This document shows positions 1 to 9,079 of a DNA stretch of 64,000 nucleotides, piece after piece; the stretch's first letter is position 1; each line of letters starts with the position of its first letter. The DNA is taken from positions 113,671-177,670 of the forward strand of contig NZ_JBLXIJ010000004.1 of NCBI RefSeq assembly GCF_048269545.1, in the 5' to 3' direction. Origin of the DNA: Halpernia sp048269545 (GTDB taxonomy: Bacteria; Bacteroidota; Bacteroidia; Flavobacteriales; Weeksellaceae). The translations under genes and the position numbers were made by a program. The notes under the pieces were generated by a model. It was given only the letters and a program-made list of their open reading frames with translations, did no database searches and had not been told where the DNA came from.

Positions 1-829
1 AGTTTTATTATATTGGAAAGGACTTGGATATTATTCCCGCGCTATTAATTTGCACAAAGCTGCTAAACAAATAATGCTTGATTTCAATGGAAAATTCCCC
101 GAAAATTATACAGAAATTTTAAGTTTAAAAGGTGTTGGTAAATATACTGCAGCTGCAATTGCAAGTATCGCTTTTGAACAAAAGTTTCCTGCAGTTGATG
201 GAAATTTTTATCGTGTTTTGTCTCGTCTTTTTGCAGACGATTTCGATGTTTCAAGAACAAATGCTTTTCAATACTTTTCAGAATTGGCGCTTCTGATGAT
301 GCCTGAATATCATATAGGTAATTTTAATGAAGCGATGATGGATTTGGGTTCAGAAATTTGCAAACCTAAAAATCCCTTTTGTGAAGCTTGTCCTTTTAAT
401 GAAGAATGTCTTGCTTTTAAGTCGGGAACAATTAATAATTACCCAGTAAAAACTAAAAAAACGAAAGTCACAGATTTAGAATTGAATTATTTTTTTATTA
501 ATTATAAAGGAGAGTTTTTAATTCAACAGAGGAAAGATGATTTTATTTGGAAGAAATTGTATGAGTTTCCTACAGAAATCTCAGAAAATATAAATAAATA
601 TATTAGACGATCAACTTTAATTTCACATAAATTGACGCATAAAAATTTAAAAATTACAATAAATGATGTTCAATGTCCGGATTTAAAAATATTTAAAAAA
701 TATGCGAAAGAAACTAATTTTGAAATTTCAGATTTTGAAGAATCCAAACAGAAATCTTTTCCAAAACCTTTGCAAAGTTATTTAGAAAAAATGGAGAAGA
801 AAGAAGATTTCCAAGCGGAATTATTCTAA
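1..829 (+). CDS. mutY: Adenine DNA glycosylase MutY, 3' part (5' end outside window)
   Basis: Removes adenine mispaired with 8-oxoguanine in base excision repair. The reading frame is open from base 2 and gives YWKGLGYYSRA before the first possible start, so the gene begins upstream of the window. Visible are the helix-hairpin-helix (LKGVGKYTAAAI), the catalytic Asp in AVDGN, and the [4Fe-4S] loop with C-x6-C-x2-C-x5-C spacing (CKPKNPFCEACPFNEEC). A C-terminal NUDIX-like domain for 8-oxoG recognition follows. The TTG at 50 is internal and not a true start. gldD follows in the same direction, as in other flavobacteria. Confidence 0.95.
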   Translation, partial: VLLYWKGLGYYSRAINLHKAAKQIMLDFNGKFPENYTEILSLKGVGKYTAAAIASIAFEQKFPAVDGNFYRVLSRLFADDFDVSRTNAFQYFSELALLMMPEYHIGNFNEAMMDLGSEICKPKNPFCEACPFNEECLAFKSGTINNYPVKTKKTKVTDLELNYFFINYKGEFLIQQRKDDFIWKKLYEFPTEISENINKYIRRSTLISHKLTHKNLKITINDVQCPDLKIFKKYAKETNFEISDFEESKQKSFPKPLQSYLEKMEKKEDFQAELF

Positions 830-863
830 ATGAAAATCAAAACTTTAGAATTAAAAAAATCAC

Positions 864-871
864 TATTTTTG
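864..871 (+). promoter_or_regulatory. -7 box of gldD promoter
   Basis: TATTTTTG matches the Bacteroidetes -7 consensus TAnnTTTG. It ends four bases before the gldD ATG, so the transcript would be leaderless or nearly so. No good -33 TTG is seen. Confidence 0.5.
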
Positions 872-875
872 CCGA

Positions 876-1430
876 ATGTTTAAAAACATATATTTTGTTT
901 GCTTCATCTTAATTCTCAGTTCTTGTGGGAAAGATCCATTGCCGAAACCAAGTGGAGAATTGCGTTTAGAATATCCTGCACATAAATATCAAAGTTTTAA
1001 TTCAGATTGTGCTTATTCTTTTGATTATTCTACTTTTGCGGAGATGCAAAACGCAAAACAATCATGTTGGTTTTATATCAATTATCCCAAAATGAAAGCC
1101 AAGATATTTCTTACTTATTTTCCCATTCACAATGATTTTGCGTTGCATGTAAAAGAAGCAGAGAAATTAGTTTACGAACATACAATTAAAGCAAGTTCTA
1201 TAGACACAAAATCTTTTAGTTATCCAGAAAAGAAAGTTTACGGCAATTTTTATGAATTACAAGGTCCAACTGCGTCGAATGTTCAGTTTTATGTGACAGA
1301 TTCTACCAAACATTTTGTTACGGCAAATCTCTATTTTAATTCTCGCCCGAAACCTGATTCTCTTGCTCCTGCAGTGGAATATATTAAAAAAGATATGCTG
1401 CATTTGATTGATACTTTTAAATGGAAATAG
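876..1430 (+). CDS. gldD: Gliding motility lipoprotein GldD
   Basis: Lipoprotein needed for gliding and type IX secretion in the Bacteroidota. The 184 aa product has a short hydrophobic signal ending in a lipobox (LILSSC, Cys17), then the family features PxPxGxxRLxYP, a CWFYINYP segment and the C-terminal ANLYFNSRPKPDSLAP block. Length fits GldD (about 185-190 aa). In Flavobacterium gldD often follows gldE; here it lies directly after mutY and no gldE is in view. Its -7 box almost touches the start codon. Confidence 0.9.
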   Translation: MFKNIYFVCFILILSSCGKDPLPKPSGELRLEYPAHKYQSFNSDCAYSFDYSTFAEMQNAKQSCWFYINYPKMKAKIFLTYFPIHNDFALHVKEAEKLVYEHTIKASSIDTKSFSYPEKKVYGNFYELQGPTASNVQFYVTDSTKHFVTANLYFNSRPKPDSLAPAVEYIKKDMLHLIDTFKWK

Positions 1431-1508
1431 AACACAACAAAAAAACAGAAATAAAATTTAACCCATATTTAAGGGGTGGAAAATAAATAAATTTAGATTA
1501 AATAGATT

Positions 1509-2429
1509 ATGAAATTATTAGTAGTAGGAAGTGTCGCTTTCGACGCCATAGAAACTCCTTTCGGAAAAACAGATAAAATTTTAGGCGGTGCTGCAACCTA
1601 CATTACTTTAGCTTCTTCCGTTTTGGGTGTAGAATCTGGAATTGTTTCTGTTGTTGGTGGAGATTTTCCGCAGGCGGATTTAGATATGCTTTCAAATAGA
1701 AAAATAAACATTGAAGGAATTGAAATCGTAAAAGAAGGAAAAACTTTTTTTTGGAGCGGTAAATATCACAATGATTTAAATTCTAGAGATACTTTGGTAA
1801 CGGAAGTAAATGTTTTAGAACATTTTGATCCAAAGATCCCGGATTCTATGCAAGATGCAGAAGTTTTATTATTGGGAAATCTTCATCCAGGTGTTCAACT
1901 TTCTGTGTTGGAAAAAATGAAAAATAAACCAAAATTGGTTATTTTAGATACCATGAATTTTTGGATGGATTCAGCTTGGGGTATTTTAATGGAAATGATT
2001 GCAAAAACTGATGTAATTTCTATTAATGATGAAGAAGCGAGACAACTTTCTGGAGAATATTCTTTGGTAAAAGCAGCTCAGAAAATCCATACATTAGGAC
2101 CGAAATATGTAATTATTAAAAAAGGAGAGCACGGCGCATTACTTTTCCATGAAGGTAAAATTTTCTCAATTCCAGCTTTACCTTTAGAAGTTGTATTTGA
2201 TCCCACAGGAGCGGGAGATACTTTCGCGGGAGGTTTTGGAGCGCATCTTGCAAAAACTGGTGATTTTAGTTTTGAAAATATGAAAGCCGCAATAATTGTT
2301 GGTTCTGCAATGGCGTCATTTACAGTAGAAAAATTTGGAACAGAACGCTTAGAAACTGTTACAAATGAAGATTTAAAAAACAGAATTAACGATTTTAAGA
2401 ATTTAACTTCTTTTGAAGTTGCTTTATAA
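1509..2429 (+). CDS. PfkB-family carbohydrate kinase
   Basis: A 306 aa sugar or nucleoside kinase of the ribokinase/PfkB fold. The N-terminal GSVAFDAIETP and GGAATY form the substrate-side motif. The C-terminal signature FDPTGAGDTFAGGFGAHL (about residues 229-246) carries the catalytic Asp and the anion hole. The substrate cannot be read from sequence. It starts an apparent co-directional block: the next gene starts 13 bp after its stop and is the first of two periplasmic foldases. Confidence 0.88.
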   Translation: MKLLVVGSVAFDAIETPFGKTDKILGGAATYITLASSVLGVESGIVSVVGGDFPQADLDMLSNRKINIEGIEIVKEGKTFFWSGKYHNDLNSRDTLVTEVNVLEHFDPKIPDSMQDAEVLLLGNLHPGVQLSVLEKMKNKPKLVILDTMNFWMDSAWGILMEMIAKTDVISINDEEARQLSGEYSLVKAAQKIHTLGPKYVIIKKGEHGALLFHEGKIFSIPALPLEVVFDPTGAGDTFAGGFGAHLAKTGDFSFENMKAAIIVGSAMASFTVEKFGTERLETVTNEDLKNRINDFKNLTSFEVAL

Positions 2430-2442
2430 AAATAAAACATTA

Positions 2443-4272
2443 ATGAAAAAATTAAGCGCTTTTTTACTGTTGGTATTTGTAAATACTTTTTGCTTTGCTC
2501 AATTTATGATTATTGGGAAAGACAGTATTTCTTTAGCAGATTTTAAAAAAGATAATTTATATGGGCTTCAAAATTCTGGAGTTGAAAAAACCATTAAAAC
2601 AACTCAAGATTTTTATCTTTTACAGCAATTTGCAAAAGAAAAAAAAGCAGATACTTTGTCTTCTTTTAAAAATTCTATGGCAGATAGAGAAAGAGAATTA
2701 CGTGAAAAATTATTTTTGCCAACCGCAGTTACCGAACCTTTATTAAATGAATTTATTACAGATAATAAAACAGAAAAAAAAGTTTTGGTTTTTATTAAAG
2801 AATTGACGCCAGAAGATAAGACAGATTACAATACAATTTATAATGATGTAAAATCTGGCAAAATTACGATTGAAGAAGCCATCAAAGAATACATGAAAAA
2901 ACCAGCAAAAGCATTTTATGTAAAACCTGGAACGATGGATAATGAAATGTATTCTGAAATTAAAAATTTACCCAAAAACGGTTTCACAAAATTATATCAA
3001 ACTTCCAAAGTTGTTGCTTTTGCGGAACTTTTAGATAGTCGTCCGAGTTTAGGATATTTAATTTTTGGCACTATTTCTTTTCCAAATGATGCCAATGCAG
3101 AAAAAATGAAAGCCGATATTTTAACAGCTTTAAAAAGTGGTAAGAAATTTCCTGAAGTTGCAAAATTATACGGTTCATCTGATTCAGAGAAAAATAATGG
3201 TGGTTTAGTAATGGGTTCTCCAACTTTGCCAGATGAAGTTTATGCCGCACTTAAAGACAAAAAAGCGGGTGAATATTCTGATGCGGTTTTAGTTGCAGAT
3301 AAATATTTTATTTTTAATATTTATTCTCTTACACCTTATATTTTGGATGCAAAAAATAAAGAATTCTTTAAGGCTGAAATGATGAAATCTTCTTATGCAG
3401 ATTTAGTTCAGAAAAACTTAATAGAATATTTAAAAAAACAACCCACTTATAAGGAAAAAGCAGAGTACAAAAATGTGCAAAAATCCTACGCCAATTTAAT
3501 GGCCGAAAAAAAACCAGCAACTATTTTATATTCTTATAATAATCACAATCTTAGTGTAGATGATCTAAAAAAATTATTGAATGAAAAAGTAAAAGATGCC
3601 GATAAATTAAAACCAGAAGAATGGAAAGATTTATTAAACATCATTAATTCACAGTTTATTTACAATTCTTATGCAAAAGATTTTAATAATAGAAAAGATG
3701 TAAAACCAGAATTAGAATCTGCAAAAAGAAATCTTTATTCAGAATTTATATTTTCTAATTGGTTGAAAAGTGAAATAAAATCCCATCCAGAATGGCTTAC
3801 AGAATATTATAATAAAAATAAAAGCAAATATATTTGGGAAAGTAGAGCAGAAGGAAGAGTTGCAATTTTTAATGATGAAAATTTAGCAAAAACAATTTCA
3901 AAAGAAATAGCCGATGCTAAAAACTGGGATACTTTAAAGAAAAAATATGAAGGTAAAAAGAATGATAAAAACCAAGATTTAATTAATTTTGAAAATGGTG
4001 AAATGTCTAAAACTGCAGAAGTTTTCACAAAATATAAAGTGCCTTTTGAAAAAGGAGTTTTCACCACTAAAATGGGACCAAAAACTTTAGTAATTGCGAT
4101 AGATGAAATTTTACCTCCTTCTCAAATGTCAGAAAAAGATGCTGAAGAATATTTGAAAGATAATGTTACAGAAGAACAATTAAATTCTATTATTGCAACG
4201 CAACGTGCTAAAACAAAAATTGTGGTACAACCAGAATTTTTAAAAGACTTAGAGAAAAACTTTAAGAAATAA
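2443..4272 (+). CDS. Periplasmic parvulin-type peptidyl-prolyl isomerase (SurA/PpiD-like)
   Basis: A 609 aa exported foldase. I place the start at the ATG at 2443, because a signal peptide begins there (MKKLSAFLLLVFVNTFCFA); an in-frame TTG at 2413 would overlap the kinase gene and bury the signal. A PpiC domain is recognisable around residues 210-300 (YLIFGTISFP, then SEKNNGGLVMGSPTLPDEV, then YFIFNIYS). Weaker rotamase-like segments lie on both sides. Likely role is folding of outer-membrane or periplasmic proteins. A second, shorter parvulin gene follows 66 bp on. Confidence 0.85.
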   Translation: MKKLSAFLLLVFVNTFCFAQFMIIGKDSISLADFKKDNLYGLQNSGVEKTIKTTQDFYLLQQFAKEKKADTLSSFKNSMADRERELREKLFLPTAVTEPLLNEFITDNKTEKKVLVFIKELTPEDKTDYNTIYNDVKSGKITIEEAIKEYMKKPAKAFYVKPGTMDNEMYSEIKNLPKNGFTKLYQTSKVVAFAELLDSRPSLGYLIFGTISFPNDANAEKMKADILTALKSGKKFPEVAKLYGSSDSEKNNGGLVMGSPTLPDEVYAALKDKKAGEYSDAVLVADKYFIFNIYSLTPYILDAKNKEFFKAEMMKSSYADLVQKNLIEYLKKQPTYKEKAEYKNVQKSYANLMAEKKPATILYSYNNHNLSVDDLKKLLNEKVKDADKLKPEEWKDLLNIINSQFIYNSYAKDFNNRKDVKPELESAKRNLYSEFIFSNWLKSEIKSHPEWLTEYYNKNKSKYIWESRAEGRVAIFNDENLAKTISKEIADAKNWDTLKKKYEGKKNDKNQDLINFENGEMSKTAEVFTKYKVPFEKGVFTTKMGPKTLVIAIDEILPPSQMSEKDAEEYLKDNVTEEQLNSIIATQRAKTKIVVQPEFLKDLEKNFKK

Positions 4273-4309
4273 TTATAATAAAATATAAAGCTTAATTCAA
4301 TTAGAATTA

Positions 4310-4317
4310 TAAATTTG
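4310..4317 (+). promoter_or_regulatory. -7 box upstream of second foldase gene
   Basis: TAAATTTG fits TAnnTTTG and lies 21 bp before the ATG at 4339, so the second foldase can be transcribed on its own. Confidence 0.45.
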
Positions 4318-4338
4318 CAACTTATTTAATAAGAGATA

Positions 4339-5694
4339 ATGACAAACGGTATAAAATATTTATTTTTCGTGTTTTTCCTTGGTTTAGGATCAGCGCAATT
4401 TTCGGCGCAACTAAAACCAGGTCAATTAGTTGACGGAATTTCTGCAGTTGTGGGAAATGAAATTGTTTTAGAATCAGATATTCAAGAACAATTAAATTAC
4501 GCGAAACAACAAGGCGAAAACGTTTCTGATAAATGTACATTTTTAGAAAAAATGATTGGAAACAAACTTCTCATTTATCAAGCAAAAAAAGATACCTTAA
4601 TTGAAGACCGTTCTTCTGTAATTAGAGAAAACGCGAATAGTAAATTTTCATCAATATTATCTCAATTTCCAGATGAAAAATCTATGCTTGCTGCTTATAA
4701 ATTTAGAACAGCTTATGAAATGAAAAATGCCATTATAAAAATTGATACCGATCAATATTATGGTCAAGCAAAATATGGAAGAATTACGGAAAAAGCAGAT
4801 GTGACACCAAATGAAGTTACAGATTTTTATAATCTTTACAAATCTCAATTACCAGAAGTAAAAGACGAAGTTACTTTGGCAGAAATAAGTTTATACCCGA
4901 AACTAACTGAAGCTCACAAACAAGAATTAATAAACAAATTAAAAAAAATAAAACAGGATATTCTTAATGGTGAAAGTTTTGAAAACGAAGCCAGAATTTA
5001 TTCTGAAGATACTGGTTCTGCAAAAAATGGTGGACTTTATAAAAATATTTCCCGTGGTAAAATGGTAAAAGCTTTTGAAGCAACTGCACTAAATTTGCAA
5101 GAAGGTGAAATTTCTGATCCGGTAGAATCAGAATTTGGTTTTCATATTATTCAGTTAGTTAAAAAATCTGGGAAACAATACGATGCACGTCATATTTTAT
5201 TAAAAGCAGTTCCGGATGCAGAAGAAATTGCAGTGGCAAAAAAGAAATTAGACAGTATTAAAACTTTAATTACTTCTGGCGAAATTACTTTTAAAAATGC
5301 AGCTTTCAGATTTTCGGATAATAAAAATACAAAATTTAGCGGTGGAATAATTTCCGGGCAAGACGGTGATAAAATAGAAAAAACATCTTTACCTGCAAAT
5401 ATTGCGTACCAAACTGCAGGAGTAAATAAAGGTGATTTAACGGATGTTTTTGAAGATGAATTAAATGATAGAAAAGTAGTTTCTCTTATAAAAGTAGAAG
5501 ATGTAATTGGAGCTCATCGTTTAGATATTTCTACAGATTATGATCGTATAAAAGAATTGGCGCTGACTAAAAAGAAAAACGAAATGGTAGAAAAATGGAT
5601 TAATGAAGAAATTCCAAAAACCTTCATTTCACTAAATAAACGCTATGACGATTGCGATTTTAAAACTAATTTCAAGAAAGAAGTAGCAAAATAA
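4339..5694 (+). CDS. SurA-like peptidyl-prolyl isomerase
   Basis: A 451 aa periplasmic chaperone for outer-membrane protein assembly. It has a signal peptide (residues 1 to about 23), a SurA N-terminal chaperone segment (VDGISAVVGNEIVLESDI), then two parvulin domains. The first contains ARIYSEDTGSAKNGGLYKNI and GFHIIQLVKK; the second starts at YDARHILLKA. This order (N-domain, PpiC, PpiC) is that of SurA. It pairs with the upstream foldase gene and ends at a clear terminator. Confidence 0.88.
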   Translation: MTNGIKYLFFVFFLGLGSAQFSAQLKPGQLVDGISAVVGNEIVLESDIQEQLNYAKQQGENVSDKCTFLEKMIGNKLLIYQAKKDTLIEDRSSVIRENANSKFSSILSQFPDEKSMLAAYKFRTAYEMKNAIIKIDTDQYYGQAKYGRITEKADVTPNEVTDFYNLYKSQLPEVKDEVTLAEISLYPKLTEAHKQELINKLKKIKQDILNGESFENEARIYSEDTGSAKNGGLYKNISRGKMVKAFEATALNLQEGEISDPVESEFGFHIIQLVKKSGKQYDARHILLKAVPDAEEIAVAKKKLDSIKTLITSGEITFKNAAFRFSDNKNTKFSGGIISGQDGDKIEKTSLPANIAYQTAGVNKGDLTDVFEDELNDRKVVSLIKVEDVIGAHRLDISTDYDRIKELALTKKKNEMVEKWINEEIPKTFISLNKRYDDCDFKTNFKKEVAK

Positions 5695-5702
5695 AAATAT
5701 TT

Positions 5703-5732
5703 AATCTCTGGTTTTTTCAGAGATTTTTTTTG
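5703..5732 (+). terminator. Rho-independent terminator after SurA-like gene
   Basis: Stem AATCTCTG / CAGAGATT (5703-5710 with 5718-5725) is followed by a run of T, 8 bp after the foldase stop codon. Confidence 0.85.
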
Positions 5733-5769
5733 TTTAAAATTTCACAACTTCAACTTCACAACTTTTTCT

Positions 5770-5777
5770 TATTTTTA
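5770..5777 (+). promoter_or_regulatory. -7 box of nitronate monooxygenase-like gene
   Basis: TATTTTTA matches TAnnTTTG except the last base. It ends four bases before the ATG at 5782, so either the mRNA is leaderless or translation begins at the in-frame ATG at 5818. Confidence 0.4.
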
Positions 5778-5781
5778 CGCT

Positions 5782-6765
5782 ATGAGTAGTTTTATAGATT
5801 TTGGTATAGCCAAAAAGATGAAAGAAAGTCAAGAAAATAAAATCACCAATTTATTTCAAATAAAATATCCTATAATTCAAGGTGGAATGATTTGGCATTC
5901 TGGTTGGAAGTTGGCTTCTGCCGTTTCTAATTGCGGCGGTTTAGGATTAATTGGCGCCGGAAGTATGTATCCAGATATTTTGCGTGAAAATATTCAGAAA
6001 TGTAAATTGGCAACTTCAAAACCTTTCGGTGTAAATGTTCCCATGCTTTATCCAAATTTAGAAGAAATATTTAAAATAATTTTAGAAGAGAAAATTAAAA
6101 TTGTTTTTACTTCAGCAGGAAATCCAAAAACTTACACAGAAATTTTACAAAAAGAAGGAATCAAAGTGGCGCACGTTGTTTCTTCTACTAAGTTTGCTAT
6201 AAAATGTGAGGAAGCAAATGTAGATGCAGTTGTAGCAGAAGGTTTCGAAGCAGGAGGTCACAATGGAAGAGATGAAACCACTACATTTTGTTTAATTCCA
6301 AATGTGAGAAAAAATATTTCAAAACCGTTGATTGCAGCAGGTGGAATTGCACTTGGTTCTCAAATGAAAGCAGCGATGATTTTAGGCGCAGATGGAGTTC
6401 AAATAGGTTCTCGTTTTGCGGCAACAGAAGAAGCAAGTTCCCATGAAACTTGGAAAAATAAAATTACAGAATTAAACGAAGGTGACACACATTTAACTTT
6501 AAAAGAATTAGCGCCTGTAAGAATGGTAAAAAATAATTTTTATAATTCTTTGGAGAATCTTTATGAAAGTGGCAGAAATAAAGAAGCTTTAAAAGAAACT
6601 CTCGGAAGAGCTCGTGCAAAACGTGGTATGTTTGAAGGAGATTTAGAAGAAGGTGAATTAGAAATCGGGCAAGTTTCTGCTTTAATTTCAGAAATTTTAC
6701 CCGTAGAAAAAGTCTTTGAAAATCTTTTAGAAGAATTTAATTCTTCGGATTTTTCTAAATTTTAA
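5782..6765 (+). CDS. Nitronate monooxygenase / FabK-like FMN flavoprotein
   Basis: A 327 aa TIM-barrel FMN enzyme of the 2-nitropropane dioxygenase family, which oxidises alkyl nitronates; FabK-type enoyl-ACP reductases share the fold. Seen are PIIQGGMIW near the start, GGLGLIGAGSM, PFGVNVPML, the signature EGFEAGGHNGRDE, IAAGGIALG and GADGVQIGSRFAATEE (FMN phosphate loops). The exact substrate is uncertain. The start could also be Met13 (5818), because PIIQGG normally lies close to the N-terminus and the -7 box abuts the first ATG. Confidence 0.85.
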   Translation: MSSFIDFGIAKKMKESQENKITNLFQIKYPIIQGGMIWHSGWKLASAVSNCGGLGLIGAGSMYPDILRENIQKCKLATSKPFGVNVPMLYPNLEEIFKIILEEKIKIVFTSAGNPKTYTEILQKEGIKVAHVVSSTKFAIKCEEANVDAVVAEGFEAGGHNGRDETTTFCLIPNVRKNISKPLIAAGGIALGSQMKAAMILGADGVQIGSRFAATEEASSHETWKNKITELNEGDTHLTLKELAPVRMVKNNFYNSLENLYESGRNKEALKETLGRARAKRGMFEGDLEEGELEIGQVSALISEILPVEKVFENLLEEFNSSDFSKF

Positions 6766-6772
6766 AAAATAA

Positions 6773-6850
6773 TTTTCTCACAGATTTTGCAGAAAGTACG
6801 GTTTCAAAATACTTAGAATCTACGTCATCTGGAAAATCTGCGAGAGAAAA
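6773..6850. repeat. Flavobacterial intergenic inverted repeat
   Basis: TTTTCTCACAGATTTT (6773-6788) pairs with AAAATCTGCGAGAGAAAA (6833-6850), leaving a two-base bulge. Related CACAGATT fragments occur near 38606 and 41437. It lies between convergent genes and could also end transcription. I see no coding capacity. Confidence 0.5.
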
Positions 6851-6861
6851 TGAAAAAAATA

Positions 6862-7143
6862 TTATGCAAGAGACGCTTTCAAGACTTCAAAACCTCCTCC
6901 ATTATAAACATCAGTCAATCCTTCATTTTTAAAAAATTGTGTCGCTTTTTCGCTTCTATTTCCACTTCGGCAAAAGAAAACTTTTGGTCCATCTAAATTG
7001 ATAATTTCCTCCTTTCTGTCTTCAATTTCTCCTAAAGGAATATTTTGTGCATTTTCTATTTCACCATCCATTTGTAGTTCCATTTCTTCGCGAACATCGA
7101 TTAAATGGTAATTTCCACTTTCTAAAACTTCTGATAATGTCAT
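6862..7143 (-). CDS. Single-domain rhodanese (sulfurtransferase)
   Basis: A 93 aa cytoplasmic rhodanese-fold protein. The active-site loop CRSGNRS holds the persulfide-forming Cys58; HLIDVREEME and NAQNIPLGEI are typical of single-domain sulfurtransferases (GlpE/PspE type). I start at the ATG at 7143 because upstream in-frame codons encode no domain residues. It is divergent from queG, with both promoters in the gap. A second rhodanese of similar size lies at 51017-51328. Confidence 0.88.
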   Translation of the reverse strand: MTLSEVLESGNYHLIDVREEMELQMDGEIENAQNIPLGEIEDRKEEIINLDGPKVFFCRSGNRSEKATQFFKNEGLTDVYNGGGFEVLKASLA

Positions 7144-7160
7144 TATATTTTTTTTAAATG

Positions 7161-7189
7161 TATTTTTGTATTGATACAAAACAAATTTA
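7161..7189. promoter_or_regulatory. Divergent promoters for rhodanese and queG
   Basis: On the plus strand TATTTTTG (7161-7168) is a -7 box toward queG. On the minus strand TAAATTTG (7189-7182) is a -7 box toward the rhodanese gene. Confidence 0.5.
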
Positions 7190-7219
7190 CAAAAATTCCT
7201 TTATCTACAAAGAATTCAG

Positions 7220-8152
7220 ATGCTGCAGAACAGACAAAAATATTCAGAATTAATAAAATTGAAAGCGGATAAATTTGGCTTTCAATCTTGTGGTATTTCA
7301 AAAGCTGAATTTTTAGAAGAGGATGCAAAAAACCTGGAAAAATGGTTGAAAAATAATTACCACGGAGAAATGCAATACATGGAAAATTATTTTGATAAAA
7401 GACTCAATCCAACTCTGCTTGTCGAAGGTTCTAAATCTGTAATTTCTTTGTCTTACAACTATTTTCCTGAAGAAAAAATTGAAACTTTAGATAATTTTAA
7501 AATTTCGAAATACGCTTATCGCGAAGATTACCATGAGATTATTAAAAGTATTTTAAAAGATTTAGTTAAAGAATTACAAGAGGAAATCGGAGATTTTGAA
7601 TTTAGAATATTTGTAGATTCTGCACCAGTTTTAGAGCGAGCTTGGGCGAGAAAATCTGGAATTGGTTGGGTAGGGAAAAATGCCAATTTAATTACTAAAC
7701 AAAATGGATCTTTCTATTTTTTAGCAGAAATTATTTGTGATTTAGATTTAATGGAAGATCACGAAACTACCGATCATTGCGGAACTTGCAAAAAATGTAT
7801 AGACGCTTGTCCAACCGACGCCATCATTTCTGATAAAATTATTGATGGAAGCAAATGTATATCTTATGCCACAATCGAATTAAAAAATGAAATTCCCGCA
7901 CATTTCAAAGATAAAATGGAAGATTGGATGTTTGGTTGCGATATTTGTCAAGATGTTTGTCCTTGGAATCGGTTTTCACTCCCAAATAAGCAGGAAAAAT
8001 TTCAACCAAATTCTTATTTAAAAGATTTTAGGAAAAATGATTGGCAAGAAATTAATCAGGAATTATTTTCTGAAATATTTAGAAAATCGCCTGTAAAAAG
8101 AACCAAATTTGCAGGTCTGGAAAGAAATATTAAATTTTTAAGTGAAGATTAA
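7220..8152 (+). CDS. queG: tRNA epoxyqueuosine(34) reductase QueG
   Basis: Cobalamin and iron-sulfur enzyme that reduces epoxyqueuosine to queuosine at the wobble position of tRNA, the last step of queuosine synthesis. The 310 aa protein has the N-terminal cobalamin domain (FGFQSCGISKAEFLEED, VISLSYNYFP, SAPVLERAWARKSGIGWVGKN). Two ferredoxin clusters follow, CGTCKKCIDACP and CDICQDVCPWN, with the expected CxxCxxCxxxCP spacing. It lacks the C-terminal HEAT repeats of the long form, as is common in Bacteroidetes. No other queuosine gene is nearby. Confidence 0.95.
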   Translation: MLQNRQKYSELIKLKADKFGFQSCGISKAEFLEEDAKNLEKWLKNNYHGEMQYMENYFDKRLNPTLLVEGSKSVISLSYNYFPEEKIETLDNFKISKYAYREDYHEIIKSILKDLVKELQEEIGDFEFRIFVDSAPVLERAWARKSGIGWVGKNANLITKQNGSFYFLAEIICDLDLMEDHETTDHCGTCKKCIDACPTDAIISDKIIDGSKCISYATIELKNEIPAHFKDKMEDWMFGCDICQDVCPWNRFSLPNKQEKFQPNSYLKDFRKNDWQEINQELFSEIFRKSPVKRTKFAGLERNIKFLSED

Positions 8153-8204
8153 TAAAAATTAAAAAAATGTTACACTTATTAAATAATTTTTAAACAGTAT
8201 TTTG

Positions 8205-8247
8205 TCATTCTGTAGAAATCTAAGAAGTTGAGATTCCTACAGAATGA
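8205..8247. repeat. Hairpin repeat (REP/MITE-like)
   Basis: Arms TCATTCTGTAGAAATCT (8205-8221) and AGATTCCTACAGAATGA (8231-8247) pair over 17 bp with one mismatch. This looks like a common flavobacterial intergenic repeat and may act as a terminator for queG. Confidence 0.55.
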
Positions 8248-8298
8248 TAAATAAGAAAAAATACGGAAATATACCTATGTAAAATTAAAATTTAAAAA

Positions 8299-8979
8299 AT
8301 GATAAAAAAAATACTAAAAAATTTACTCAAAGCAATCGGTGTAATTTTAGGGATAGTTCTGCTTTATGTGTTTTTAGCTTTAGCTTTACCTAACATAGAA
8401 GTTCCAAAAAAAACAACTACAGAAACTGCAAATATTCCAATTTACATATGTACAAATGGCGTTCATACAGATTTGGTTGTTCCGGTAAAAACGGCACAAA
8501 TCGATTGGAGCCAGAAAATCCCTTTTCAAAACACAAAATCAGAAGCTGAAAATTTTAAATATTTAGGAATTGGATGGGGCGATAAAGGTTTTTATTTAGA
8601 TACTCCAACTTGGTCGCAATTGAAATTTTCCACAGCATTTTATGCTGCTTTTTGGCTCGGAGAATCTGCAATGCATTGCACTTATTACAATGAAATGAAA
8701 GAAGGAAAAGATTGTAAAAGAATTTTATTAACTAAAAATCAATATTCAGATTTAATAAAATTTATCGATAAAAAATTTGATAAAAATCCTTTTAGAAATA
8801 ATATTTTAATCCCAACAAATGCAGTTTATGGAGAAAATGATGCTTTCTATGAAGCAAAAGGAAGTTACAGCTTTCTCTACACTTGCAATACTTGGACGAA
8901 CAATGGTTTAAAAGCTGCGGGGCAAAAAGCCGCACTTTGGACGGCGAGTGATTTTGGTATTTTTCAGCATTACAAATAG
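8299..8979 (+). CDS. TIGR02117 / DUF2459 family protein
   Basis: A 226 aa protein of unknown function. One N-terminal membrane anchor (about residues 12-32) is followed by an extracytoplasmic domain with the family features ICTNGVHTDLVVP, YLGIGWGDKGFYLDTPTW and YSFLYTCNTWTNNGLKAAG. The conserved His in NGVHTD and Cys in CNTWTN are reminiscent of a cysteine-peptidase-like arrangement, but that is inference. It stands alone between a hairpin repeat and the channel gene. Confidence 0.8.
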   Translation: MIKKILKNLLKAIGVILGIVLLYVFLALALPNIEVPKKTTTETANIPIYICTNGVHTDLVVPVKTAQIDWSQKIPFQNTKSEAENFKYLGIGWGDKGFYLDTPTWSQLKFSTAFYAAFWLGESAMHCTYYNEMKEGKDCKRILLTKNQYSDLIKFIDKKFDKNPFRNNILIPTNAVYGENDAFYEAKGSYSFLYTCNTWTNNGLKAAGQKAALWTASDFGIFQHYK

Positions 8980-9024
8980 TAAACAAAGAAAATTATCATA
9001 ATTTTAAATTTCTTTTTTCGGAAT

Positions 9025-9032
9025 TAAATTTG
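9025..9032 (+). promoter_or_regulatory. -7 box upstream of GluR0-like channel gene
   Basis: TAAATTTG fits TAnnTTTG, 47 bp before the ATG at 9080. A weaker TAAATTTA lies at 9053-9060. Confidence 0.35.
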
Positions 9033-9079
9033 ATGTAATTCCGAAACATTTTTAAATTTAGTATTTCAGAACACATTTT

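Noticed and set aside
2078..2440. Minus-strand open frame of 120 codons inside the sugar kinase gene
   Set aside because: It is fully opposite a well-supported PfkB gene, with no recognisable domain; it is a shadow of the kinase codons.
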